Origin: Clostridium sp. CS001
Lineage (GTDB): Bacteria; Bacillota; Clostridia; Clostridiales; Clostridiaceae
Length of the DNA: 64,000 nt
Reading direction: 5' to 3'
NCBI RefSeq assembly: GCF_020443565.1
Contig: NZ_JAIZZN010000019.1
Coordinates: 1-64,000, forward strand
The position numbers and the translations under genes are program-made. Shown here one piece after another: positions 22,224 to 30,194 of this stretch (position 1 is its first letter; each line of letters starts with the position of its first letter). The notes beneath the pieces are model-generated. The model was given only the letters and a program-made list of their open reading frames with translations, was not told the origin of the DNA and did not search any database.

Positions 22224-23378
22224 TCACACCTTTCTAATAATAGTATTAAGAGAATTAATAGTATAATTAATGTCTTTAATATCGTTAAAAGGTCCAATTC
22301 CAAATCTTAGACTACCAGTAGGGTAAGTGCCAATGGTTTTATGAGCTAGTGGAGCACAGTGAAGGCCCGTTCTTGTTGTAATTCCATATTCACTATCTAG
22401 AATAAATCCTAATTCAGAGTTGTCGATTTTTGTAGAATTAACAGATAAAGTTGCTGTTCTTTTAGATACATCTGTTAAACCATAAACCTCAATAGAAGGT
22501 ATATTTAATAATCCATCTATGAGCTGCTTACATAAATATTCTTCATGATCTCGAATTGAGTCTATGCCCTCTAAATTAATATAATTAATAGCTTCTAAGA
22601 GTCCTGCAACACCTGGAGCATTCAAGGTACCACTTTCGAATTTATCAGGTAGAAAGTCTGGTTGAATTATACTAGAGGAAAGGCTTCCGGTTCCCCCTTC
22701 TATAAATGCACTGCAGGCATTATTTAAAGCATCGTCAATTAAAAATCCACCAATACCTTGTGGACCTAACAGGCTTTTATGGCCTGTAAAAGCCAAGGCA
22801 TTACAATTTAATTTATAGAAATCTAAAGGCAATACTCCCGCAGTTTGTGCAGCATCTATAATAAAATAAATGCCCTTTTCCTTGCATATTTTTCCTATGG
22901 ATTCTAAGGGTTGAATACTCCCTATAATATTTGAAGCGTGAGACAGAACTACTAATTTTGTATTGGGTTTAATTGTATTAATAAAATCATCTATATTAAT
23001 TAAGCCTTCTTTTGAACAAGGGACAATATCTAGTTCTATAATTCCTTTTTCAGCAAGTGAGTTTAGAGGTCTTATAGTAGCATTATGATCCATTGAAGAA
23101 GTTATTACATGCCATCCATTTTGCACAGTAGATTTAATAAGGGTATTTAATGAAGTAGTGATATTTGGTGTAAAAATCACATTTTCCACTTTATCAAAGT
23201 GAAAAAAGTCCATTAATGCATATCTGCAGTTCAAAACAACCTTGTTTCCTGCAAGAGAGGCGGTTGATGCACCTCTTCCTGGATTTGTGCCTATATTCAT
23301 CATATAATTCATCATTGAAGTATAAACCTCAGGTGGTTTAGGGAATGTAGTAGCTGCATTGTCTAAATATATTTTCAT
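22224..23378 (-). CDS. Cysteine desulfurase family protein (TIGR01977-like)
   Basis: A 384-aa class V PLP aminotransferase-fold enzyme. It begins MKIYLDNAATTFPKP and has the PLP lysine in FTGHKSLLGPQGIGG near 200 and the candidate catalytic cysteine in TGLHCAPLAHKT near 345. This branch is distinct from IscS/NifS and is often encoded near selenium-metabolism genes; a yedF and a DUF3343 gene lie 0.4 kb away in divergent orientation. ATG 23378 follows GGAGGTCA directly. It probably forms an operon with the following permease and yyaC. Confidence 0.9.
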   Translation of the reverse strand: MKIYLDNAATTFPKPPEVYTSMMNYMMNIGTNPGRGASTASLAGNKVVLNCRYALMDFFHFDKVENVIFTPNITTSLNTLIKSTVQNGWHVITSSMDHNATIRPLNSLAEKGIIELDIVPCSKEGLINIDDFINTIKPNTKLVVLSHASNIIGSIQPLESIGKICKEKGIYFIIDAAQTAGVLPLDFYKLNCNALAFTGHKSLLGPQGIGGFLIDDALNNACSAFIEGGTGSLSSSIIQPDFLPDKFESGTLNAPGVAGLLEAINYINLEGIDSIRDHEEYLCKQLIDGLLNIPSIEVYGLTDVSKRTATLSVNSTKIDNSELGFILDSEYGITTRTGLHCAPLAHKTIGTYPTGSLRFGIGPFNDIKDINYTINSLNTIIRKV

Positions 23379-23760
23379 AGTGACCTCCAATTTTACGCGA
23401 TAGAATAATAGTATTGGTATATCCAATAGGTATAAAGCTATCTATTAGTATTATCTATAACAAGTTAAATTTTGATTTGATATAATTAAAACTATAAATA
23501 GCTTATAATAAGCTTATATAGTTTTTAGTTAAACAATAAAGTAATATTAAATTATAATAATCTTAAATAAAAAACAAGTTATTTATAAAGCTGTTGAAAA
23601 GACATGACTTATTCATTTAAGATAAGATAAAAGGCTAAAGAGTATTGTCTTTTAAAACTTCATTTTCAATTTAACACATATTACAATATTATAAGCTAAA
23701 GAATAGTAAATGTATATGGAATCTCAATCTTAAAATAGAAAGGGGAGTAGCTGTTATTAA
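23379..23760. other. AT-rich divergent intergenic region
   Basis: No gene was seen between the desulfurase start and the repeat before yedF. The region must hold the divergent promoters of both units, but I could not fix a convincing -35/-10 pair. GAAAGGGGAG at about 23738-23747 looks like an orphan ribosome binding site. Confidence 0.4.
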
Positions 23761-23798
23761 GTTAATACTTAAGCATCGCAGATGATGATTTAATTAAC
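23761..23798 (+). repeat. Stem-loop repeat, family B, solo tail (copy 2)
   Basis: Only the family tail is present. The inner hairpin CATC-GCA-GATG (23774-23784) is enclosed by GTTAAT/ATTAAC (23761-23766 and 23793-23798). It lies in the 5' untranslated region of yedF, 16 bases before its ATG. Confidence 0.65.
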
Positions 23799-23814
23799 GA
23801 AAGGCAGAAATAAT

Positions 23815-24399
23815 ATGGATAATATAATAGATTGCAAGGGATTACAATGCCCATTACCAGTAGTTAAGACAAAAAAATATTTTGATTCAATTGAGAGTGG
23901 TGAGGGTACAATCATTGTAGATAATTTGGTGGCTAAAAATAACGTAGTGAAACTTGCTAAGGGTAGTGGTAACGAGAGTACGGTAGAGGAAAAAGACGGG
24001 CTATATTTTATAAATATAACTAAAAAGCAAAATGCAGTAGTAAAGGATAAAGTAAAAGAGAATAAAAAGTTTACATTAGTTGTTTCTACTGATAAGTTAG
24101 GATCTGGAGATGATAAATTAGGAGATATGCTTATGAAAAGCTATATATTTGCATTGTCGGAAGCAGATATAGTACCTGATGATTTGCTTTTCATAAATGG
24201 TGGAATTAACCTAACTATAGAGACATCGCCCGTACTTGATAGCTTAGAAAAACTAGTAGAAAGAGGATCAAATATATTAGTTTGTGGAGCCTGTCTTGAT
24301 TTCTATAACGTAAAGGATAAGCTTTCCATCGGAGAAATAACAAATATGTATACTATTGTAGAACTTATGAATAATGCAGACAAGACTATTAAAATATAA
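23815..24399 (+). CDS. yedF: Sulfurtransferase-like selenium metabolism protein YedF
   Basis: A 194-aa two-domain protein. Residues 1-70 are a TusA-type domain with the CPxP motif (DCKGLQCPLPVVKTKKYF). The C-terminal ~120 residues form a DsrE-like domain with a CGAC pair (NILVCGACLDFYN near 160). YedF is associated with selenium metabolism in many anaerobes. No selD or selenocysteine gene is in the window, so that link is inferred. It is followed 23 bases later by a DUF3343 gene. Confidence 0.92.
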   Translation: MDNIIDCKGLQCPLPVVKTKKYFDSIESGEGTIIVDNLVAKNNVVKLAKGSGNESTVEEKDGLYFINITKKQNAVVKDKVKENKKFTLVVSTDKLGSGDDKLGDMLMKSYIFALSEADIVPDDLLFINGGINLTIETSPVLDSLEKLVERGSNILVCGACLDFYNVKDKLSIGEITNMYTIVELMNNADKTIKI

Positions 24400-24422
24400 A
24401 TTATGAAGTAGGGTGAAAAACA

Positions 24423-24674
24423 TTGGATAAATATTATGTAGTAACATTTCAAAATACACATGAGGCTATGAAGGGTGAAAGAGAAGCTATAAAAAAACAA
24501 ATCAAGGTAGTAGTTATTCCTACGCCTACATATATAACTAAAAGCTGCGGAATTAGCTTGAAAATAGATGAAGAAAATATTCAAAATATAGTTGAGCTTA
24601 TAAAGTCAGAAACCATTAATGTTAAAGAGGTATTTGTGCGAGATGGAGAAAGTGTAAAAGTCATGACCATATAA
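24423..24674 (+). CDS. DUF3343 family putative Se/S carrier protein
   Basis: An 83-aa protein of the DUF3343 family: KYYVVTFQNTHEAMKGEREAIKK, then VIPTPTYITKSCGISLKI with a single cysteine at a conserved position. The family is proposed to carry selenium or sulfur next to YedF and is named so from genome context. The start is TTG at 24423. Confidence 0.85.
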   Translation: MDKYYVVTFQNTHEAMKGEREAIKKQIKVVVIPTPTYITKSCGISLKIDEENIQNIVELIKSETINVKEVFVRDGESVKVMTI

Positions 24675-24704
24675 TTTAGAAATTAACTTAAGGTGGGATG
24701 TGCA

Positions 24705-24905
24705 ATGAAGGTATTTAATTTAGGAGATATTGTTGAAATGAAAAAAACTCATCCATGTGGTAGTAAGAATTGGGAGATCGTTAGGATGGGCGCTGACATA
24801 AAAATAAAATGCATAGGTTGTGGAAGGCTAGTTATGCTACCACGAATTAAGTTTGATTCTGGAGTAAAGAAGGTTATAAAAGAAAATTTAGTAGAAAAAG
24901 AATAA
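24705..24905 (+). CDS. DUF951 family zinc-ribbon-like protein
   Basis: A 66-aa protein of the DUF951 family with [14 protein letters not shown] and [14 protein letters not shown]. Three cysteines may bind metal. Function unknown; the family is often found beside origin-proximal ribosomal genes such as rpsF. The ATG at 24705 follows AAGGTGGG; a GTG four codons upstream lies inside that site. Confidence 0.9.
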   Translation: MKVFNLGDIVEMKKTHPCGSKNWEIVRMGADIKIKCIGCGRLVMLPRIKFDSGVKKVIKENLVEKE

Positions 24906-24909
24906 TATC

Positions 24910-24938
24910 TTGATTTTTATAGAAGTAAGTGATATAGT
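24910..24938 (+). promoter_or_regulatory. Promoter of rpsF-ssb-rpsR
   Basis: TTGATT at 24910-24915, a 17-bp spacer and TATAGT at 24933-24938 form a good sigma-A promoter pointing at rpsF. Confidence 0.6.
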
Positions 24939-24948
24939 TTATAAGGTA

Positions 24949-24987
24949 ATCCCTGCTGTGCAATGCATAGCCGTTAGTCCGAGGGGA
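24949..24987 (+). promoter_or_regulatory. S6:S18 autoregulatory leader structure
   Basis: CCCT (24951-24954) pairs with AGGG (24982-24985) and encloses a hairpin GCTGTGCA-AT-GCATAGC followed by CCG. This matches the S6:S18-binding mRNA motif found before rpsF in many bacteria, in which bound S6:S18 represses the operon. The structure ends just before the rpsF Shine-Dalgarno. Confidence 0.65.
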
Positions 24988-25000
24988 GGAGGTGAAATTA

Positions 25001-25288
25001 ATGAGAAAGTATGAAACTATATTCATATTACATCCATCATTAGACGAAGAAGCTGTTAAAGCTAACGTTGAAAAATTTAAAGGTGTAATAGAAAACAATG
25101 GTGGAGTTATTGAAAATATTGATGCATGGGGCAAGAGAAAGTTAGCTTATGAAATATCAAAAGTTGGTGAAGGTCACTATACATTAATCAATTTCAATGC
25201 AAGTCCTGAATTACCAAAAGAGTTAGATAGAATATTCAGAATCACTGACACTGTTATAAGACATATCATAATAAATCCAGAGAAATAG
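25001..25288 (+). CDS. rpsF: 30S ribosomal protein S6
   Basis: A 95-aa S6 protein: RKYETIFILHPSLDEEAV ... WGKRKLAYEISKVGEGHY ... DTVIRHIIINPEK. The start is ATG 25001 after GGAGGAGGTG. It forms an operon with ssb (10-base gap) and rpsR. Confidence 0.97.
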   Translation: MRKYETIFILHPSLDEEAVKANVEKFKGVIENNGGVIENIDAWGKRKLAYEISKVGEGHYTLINFNASPELPKELDRIFRITDTVIRHIIINPEK

Positions 25289-25298
25289 GTGGTGCCTT

Positions 25299-25739
25299 AT
25301 GAATAAAGTTGTTTTAGTTGGTAGATTAACAAAAGATCCTGAGCTTAAATTTGCTCAAGGAACAGGAACAGCTGTGACCACTTTTACTGTAGCCGTTAAT
25401 AGAAGATTTAAGCGTGAAGGTCAACCAGAAGCAGACTTTATACCAGTAGTGGTATTTGGAAAGACAGCAGAAGCTACCGCTAACTACATGAGTAAAGGTA
25501 AGCTTATAAGCGTTTCTGGAAACATTCAAACTAGAACTTATGACGCTAAAGATGGTACTAAAAGATATGTTACTGAAGTGATTGCTGATGAGGTTGACTT
25601 CCTTGAATGGGGAGACAAATCATCAGGAAAGAATAATACTAATCAAGGTGGATATAATGGCGAATCTAATGCTGGATCTAACGATTTTGGCAGCAGTAGC
25701 GATATAACACCAATTGATGATGGAGATATTCCATTCTAA
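25299..25739 (+). CDS. ssb: Single-stranded DNA-binding protein
   Basis: A 146-aa SSB with the OB fold (MNKVVLVGRLTKDPELKF ... FIPVVVFGKTAEATANYMSKG), a glycine/asparagine-rich linker and the acidic tail ending DDGDIPF that recruits partner proteins. Its place between rpsF and rpsR is standard in Firmicutes. Confidence 0.97.
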   Translation: MNKVVLVGRLTKDPELKFAQGTGTAVTTFTVAVNRRFKREGQPEADFIPVVVFGKTAEATANYMSKGKLISVSGNIQTRTYDAKDGTKRYVTEVIADEVDFLEWGDKSSGKNNTNQGGYNGESNAGSNDFGSSSDITPIDDGDIPF

Positions 25740-25764
25740 TATTAGGTAAGGAGGAAAGAATACT

Positions 25765-26037
25765 ATGGCTATGAACGAGCGTAAAAGACCTAGCAGCGGC
25801 GGTGCTGCAGCTGGCGGAAATAGAAAAAGAATGAAAAGAAAAGTTTGTGCATTTTGTATGGATAAAGCAACTGCAATTGACTACAAAGACATAAACAAAT
25901 TAAGAAAGTATGTTACAGAAAGAGGAAAGATTCTTCCTAGAAGAATTTCTGGAAACTGTGCAAAACATCAAAGAATGCTTACTGTATCTATAAAAAGAGC
26001 AAGAAACATAGCATTATTACCATTTACTACAGAGTAG
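25765..26037 (+). CDS. rpsR: 30S ribosomal protein S18
   Basis: A 90-aa S18 protein with the core [25 protein letters not shown] and the end LPFTTE. An N-terminal basic, glycine-rich extension (about 25 residues) is typical of clostridia. The start is ATG 25765 or 25771. The four Cys/His-type residues (CAFC ... CAKH) suggest the zinc-binding form of S18. Confidence 0.96.
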   Translation: MAMNERKRPSSGGAAAGGNRKRMKRKVCAFCMDKATAIDYKDINKLRKYVTERGKILPRRISGNCAKHQRMLTVSIKRARNIALLPFTTE

Positions 26038-26062
26038 TAAACATTTACTACAGAGTAGTAAA
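26021..26062 (+). repeat. Tandem 21-bp hairpin duplication at the rpsR 3' end
   Basis: CATTTACTACAGAGTAGTAA plus A occurs twice back to back (26021-26041 and 26042-26062). Each copy holds the inverted repeat TTTACTAC-AGA-GTAGTAAA. The first copy contains the last codons and the stop of rpsR. Confidence 0.85.
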
Positions 26063-26068
26063 TGACTG

Positions 26069-26100
26069 AAAGCAGCACCTTATGGTTGCTGCTTTTATTT
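26069..26100 (+). terminator. Terminator of rpsF-ssb-rpsR
   Basis: Stem AAAGCAGCACC / GGTTGCTGCTTT with one bulged base is followed by TTATTTTT. It lies about 30 bases after the rpsR stop. Confidence 0.9.
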
Positions 26101-26333
26101 TTCTTAAAATAAAAACAAAGAATTTTGTCAATAATCAAAATATAATTACAAAAGTATATATCCTATCATAGAATTTGTAGTATACTAATAGTGTAACCCA
26201 TAAAATGTAAGCAGTCTAAACATAGGTGCCAAATTACAAAATACAGATAAAATAATAAACTTTAGTTGCATAAATTAGTAAAGATAACTAAAATAGAGTT
26301 ATATGCATATGCCTACAAGGGAGATGATATTCT

Positions 26334-26648
26334 ATGAAAAAGGATGATTTTAACATAATGTCTAATGTTAAGATAATTGAAAGTTTGAAGGCTGAGCTAT
26401 TATGCATAATAGCTGATTTCTTCAAGTTATTAAGCAAGGGGAGTAATGTTGCTCAAGACGCTATACTAGATTGTATATCAGGTGCAATAATACTTTTATA
26501 CATATTAGCTGAAAGACTCGGATATTCTAATGTAGCTGTAGATGAGAGTATGAAGAAAAAGCTGAAGATTGGAATAGTTGAAGAGGATAATATAGAAAAG
26601 GATGGAAAGGACTTAAGTAAGCTTTATACACACATAAAGGGAAGATAA
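26334..26648 (+). CDS. MazG-like family protein
   Basis: A 104-aa helical protein: SLKAELLCIIADFFKLLSKG ... AILDCISGAIILLYILAERLGYS. It resembles the small MazG-like proteins annotated in clostridia. The expected EExxE/ExxD metal residues of an active pyrophosphohydrolase are not obvious, so catalysis is uncertain. It lies four bases before the DUF2232 gene and likely starts that operon. Confidence 0.65.
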   Translation: MKKDDFNIMSNVKIIESLKAELLCIIADFFKLLSKGSNVAQDAILDCISGAIILLYILAERLGYSNVAVDESMKKKLKIGIVEEDNIEKDGKDLSKLYTHIKGR

Positions 26649-26663
26649 TTAATGGAGGAAAAC

Positions 26664-27674
26664 ATGGAGAATAAAAATTATACTACCAGAGGGATAATAG
26701 AAGCAGCTCTTATATCTATTATGATTTCAGTAATAATGATTATAACAGCATACATTCCAATTGTATCATTTTTAATAGGAATAATGATATTGCCAATACC
26801 TATAGCAATACTTTATATTAGGCATAACATTAAGATAACAATTACAGCTATATTTTTAAGTATAGTTATAACATCCTTAGTATATAATCCAGTAATGGCC
26901 ATATATTCAGCCATAACTTATAGTATCATAGGATTTTCGCTTGGATATTGCGTTAGGAAGAACAAAAAGTCTTCAGTAACTTTGGTGTTTTTATCTATCG
27001 GATCTGCAATATCAAGTGTACTAACTCTAGCTTTTTCCTTGTTATTCATAGAGAAAGTAAGCTTCATGAATTTCATTTCTAGAAACTTAGAATTCTTTAA
27101 ACAATCAATGAATGGATCTTTAGAGCAAGTAAAAGCTATTTATTTGCAAGGTGGAATGAATCCAAATCAATTAAAAATCTTAGAAGATAATTTTCAAATG
27201 ATAAAAAGTATAGATGTTGCATTTGTTTTGGCATTAATACCTACGGCTATTTTTTTTGAAGCATTAATATCTGCTTGGCTCAATTATACAGTATCTAGAG
27301 CGATATTAAAGAAGTTAAATTATAAAATGCAGGATTCATTTCCTTTTAGTAGGGTTTATGTTAATAACATAATAGGAGCTGTATTAATAGGTACTGTATG
27401 TATAGGTATAATTCTTTCATCAAAGAAGATAATTGGTGGGGATTTTATACTAGATTCATCGCAGCTCCTTGCGCAGTTCATATTTGTGATAAATGGATTA
27501 GCAGCAAGTACATATTTTTTGAGGGTAAAAAGAAAGTTGTCTAAAACAGTAGTAATGATTTTTTTGGTTTTAACATTACTCTCGCCTCTAAGTAGCATTT
27601 ACTTTTCAATAGGGCTCATGGAAATGGCTTTTGACTTTAGAAGGCTTGACCCATATAGGATCAAAAGAAAATGA
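26664..27674 (+). CDS. DUF2232 family membrane protein (YybS-like)
   Basis: A 336-aa polytopic protein with about eight membrane segments. It shows the YybS/DUF2232 order: N-terminal hydrophobic hairpins, a central soluble helix (LEFFKQSMNGSLEQVKAIYL) and C-terminal segments. In Firmicutes it precedes gdpP (yybT) and rplI, as here. Function unknown. ATG 26664 follows GGAGG by five bases; an ATG four codons upstream overlaps that site. Confidence 0.85.
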   Translation: MENKNYTTRGIIEAALISIMISVIMIITAYIPIVSFLIGIMILPIPIAILYIRHNIKITITAIFLSIVITSLVYNPVMAIYSAITYSIIGFSLGYCVRKNKKSSVTLVFLSIGSAISSVLTLAFSLLFIEKVSFMNFISRNLEFFKQSMNGSLEQVKAIYLQGGMNPNQLKILEDNFQMIKSIDVAFVLALIPTAIFFEALISAWLNYTVSRAILKKLNYKMQDSFPFSRVYVNNIIGAVLIGTVCIGIILSSKKIIGGDFILDSSQLLAQFIFVINGLAASTYFLRVKRKLSKTVVMIFLVLTLLSPLSSIYFSIGLMEMAFDFRRLDPYRIKRK

Positions 27675-27687
27675 TTGGGGGCTAATT

Positions 27688-29682
27688 ATGGATAATAAGT
27701 ATAATTACTTTGAATTTAATAATAAAATATATATGGTTGCCATGGCCTTTTTTATAGGTATAATATTTTACTATGGACACTATGAAGTAGGAATGTTAGC
27801 ATTAGGATTATATATAGTACTATTAGTATACAATACTTATAACTCAAAGATAAAAAAAAGTGAGTGGAAGAAGTTTATTGAAAATTTTTCATCTAAACTG
27901 GATATTGCAACTACAAGCACGCTGGTAAAGCTTCCCTTCCCATTAATAATAATAGGGTATACAGGGAATATTTTATGGTATAATCAAAGTGTAATCACTA
28001 TGTTAGAGGGTGAGGATCTTTTAAATAAAAATATTAGGGATATAATTAAGGAAATAAACCTAAAACAAGTCTTAGAAGGTAAAAAGAATGTATTTTCTAA
28101 TATTAAAATCAAGGATAATTACTATGAGATTTATACCAATATAGTGGATACAAATGAAAACACAAATGATAAAGATAAGATTATGCTTTTATATTTTTAC
28201 GATATAACTGAGAAAACAAATCTTATAAAAGGAATTAATGGAAATAGAGAAAGTGTCATGTTAGTAGAGGTTGATAATCTTGATGATGTGATTAAAACTA
28301 CAGATGAAGATAAGGCACCACTACTTATAGCGGATATTGAACGAACGATAAATAGCTACGCACAGGGATTAAATGCTGTGCTTAAAAAATATACATCAAA
28401 CAAATATGTTATTGTAGTTCAAGATAAGTATATTGAAAAGGAAATAGAAAAGAAGTTTGATATATTAGATACAATCAGAGAAATAAGTAATGGAAACAAA
28501 CTTGCTGTTACTTTAAGCGTAGGGGTAGGTAGGGGTGAAGATACACCGTTAAAGAATTATGAATTTGCTACTTCTGCTAAGGAACTTGCATTAGGACGTG
28601 GCGGAGACCAAGTAGTAGTAAAAAAAGGTGACAAAATATCTTTCTTTGGAGGAAAAACAAAGGAAGTTGAAAAAAGGACAAAGGTTCGTGCAAGGGTTAT
28701 AGCTCATGCGTTAATGGATTTGGTAAAAGAAAGTAATACGGTGTTTATTATGGGACACAAAAATGCTGATGCTGATTGTTTAGGAGCTGCAATAGGTCTG
28801 TATAGTATTATTAAAAGCACAAACAAGGAATGTTATATTATTCAAGAGGCTGTAAGTAGTGGGACAAAAAGCATAATGGATGTGGTACTTGAAGAAGTGG
28901 AATACAAGAACACATTTATAACAGTTGAAAAGTTTAAAAGTGTAAAGAGTGCCAATAGTCTACTTATAATAGTAGATGCTCATAATGAAAGCCATGTGCT
29001 AAGCTTAGATATTGTTAAAGAAGTAGAAAAGGTAGTTATAATTGATCATCATAGAAAAGCACAAGATTTTATACAAGGAGCAGTGCTGAGTTATATAGAA
29101 CCATATGCATCTTCAACCTCTGAATTAGTTACTGAAATGATTCAGTATATGGTAGATAAGCCTAAATTAAAGCACATTGAGGCAGTAAGTCTTTTGGCTG
29201 GAATATGTGTGGATACAAAGAATTTCTACTTTAAAACAGGAGTTAGAACTTTTGAAGCTGCAGCCTTTTTAAGAAGACATGGTGCAGATACTTTGGATAT
29301 TAAAAAGATGTTCTCTGATGATTTAAATATATATTTAAAAAGAGCTGATATTATAAGGTCAGCCAAAGTAAGCAATGAAATTGCTATAGCGGTTTGCCCT
29401 GAAAATATAGAAGATACTGTATTAGCTGCCCAAGCAGCGGATGAACTTCTAAATATTACTGGTATCCAAGCATCATTTGTTATTGTTAAAATAGGAGACG
29501 AAGTATTTGTTAGTGGAAGGTCTCTTGGAAGAATAAATGTACAATTGATACTGGAGACGCTAGGTGGAGGGGGACACATGACTATGGCTGGTACGAAATT
29601 TACTTCACTAAAGCTTGAAGAAGTATTGGTGAAACTAAATAAAGCTATAGATAAATACTTAAGGGAAGGTGAAAAACAATGA
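27688..29682 (+). CDS. gdpP: Cyclic-di-AMP phosphodiesterase GdpP
   Basis: A 664-aa membrane-bound enzyme that hydrolyses c-di-AMP to pApA. In order: two membrane segments (about 12-50), a PAS-like domain ([21 protein letters not shown]), a degenerate GGDEF domain near 190-310, then DHH ([18 protein letters not shown] near 340 and IIDHHRKA near 440) and DHHA1 with [10 protein letters not shown] near 630. The motif DADCLG supplies the metal-binding aspartates. Its stop overlaps the rplI start by four bases. Confidence 0.95.
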   Translation: MDNKYNYFEFNNKIYMVAMAFFIGIIFYYGHYEVGMLALGLYIVLLVYNTYNSKIKKSEWKKFIENFSSKLDIATTSTLVKLPFPLIIIGYTGNILWYNQSVITMLEGEDLLNKNIRDIIKEINLKQVLEGKKNVFSNIKIKDNYYEIYTNIVDTNENTNDKDKIMLLYFYDITEKTNLIKGINGNRESVMLVEVDNLDDVIKTTDEDKAPLLIADIERTINSYAQGLNAVLKKYTSNKYVIVVQDKYIEKEIEKKFDILDTIREISNGNKLAVTLSVGVGRGEDTPLKNYEFATSAKELALGRGGDQVVVKKGDKISFFGGKTKEVEKRTKVRARVIAHALMDLVKESNTVFIMGHKNADADCLGAAIGLYSIIKSTNKECYIIQEAVSSGTKSIMDVVLEEVEYKNTFITVEKFKSVKSANSLLIIVDAHNESHVLSLDIVKEVEKVVIIDHHRKAQDFIQGAVLSYIEPYASSTSELVTEMIQYMVDKPKLKHIEAVSLLAGICVDTKNFYFKTGVRTFEAAAFLRRHGADTLDIKKMFSDDLNIYLKRADIIRSAKVSNEIAIAVCPENIEDTVLAAQAADELLNITGIQASFVIVKIGDEVFVSGRSLGRINVQLILETLGGGGHMTMAGTKFTSLKLEEVLVKLNKAIDKYLREGEKQ

Positions 29683-30122
29683 AAGTTATATTATTAAAGG
29701 ATATTAAAGGTGTAGGTAAAAAAGGTGATGTAGTGAATGCTGCTGATGGATATGCAAGAAATTTTTTATTTCCTAGGCAATTAGCTCAGGAAGCTTCAGA
29801 TAACAATATGCATATATTAAATAAAAAAGCTGAAACAGAAAGAAAAAAGAAAACTGCAGAGATTGAAGAGGCACAAAAATTAGCTAGTGAGCTTAAAGAT
29901 AAGGTTGTGAAAATTATTGGTAAAGCTGGGGAGAACAGAAAACTCTTTGGTGCAATTACAACAAAAGATATAGCAACAGCGTTAAATAAGCAATATAACT
30001 TAGATATTGATAAAAAGAAAATAGTAACAGACACAATAAAATTATTAGGAACTTATGATGTAGAGGTTAAAATATACCCAGAAATTTCTACAAAGATAAA
30101 AGTTCTTGTTTGTGAGCAATAA
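29679..30122 (+). CDS. rplI: 50S ribosomal protein L9
   Basis: A 147-aa L9 protein with [29 protein letters not shown] and a long connecting helix before the C-terminal domain. Translation is coupled to gdpP by a four-base overlap. Confidence 0.97.
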   Translation: MKVILLKDIKGVGKKGDVVNAADGYARNFLFPRQLAQEASDNNMHILNKKAETERKKKTAEIEEAQKLASELKDKVVKIIGKAGENRKLFGAITTKDIATALNKQYNLDIDKKKIVTDTIKLLGTYDVEVKIYPEISTKIKVLVCEQ

Positions 30123-30134
30123 TTATATAGAACG

Positions 30135-30194
30135 AAGGGAGGAAACGCTTTAATAGTAATTGATAGTTTTATTTATTAAAGCGGATCGAGTTTG
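30135..30194 (+). promoter_or_regulatory. Shine-Dalgarno, hairpin and TTG start upstream of lonC
   Basis: AAGGGAGG (30135-30142) is followed by a 10-bp stem (CGCTTTAATA, 30146-30155, with 30174-30183), and the TTG start of lonC is at 30192. The strong ribosome binding site is 49 bases from the start in linear distance but close to it if the hairpin forms. No good Shine-Dalgarno lies closer. Confidence 0.5.
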
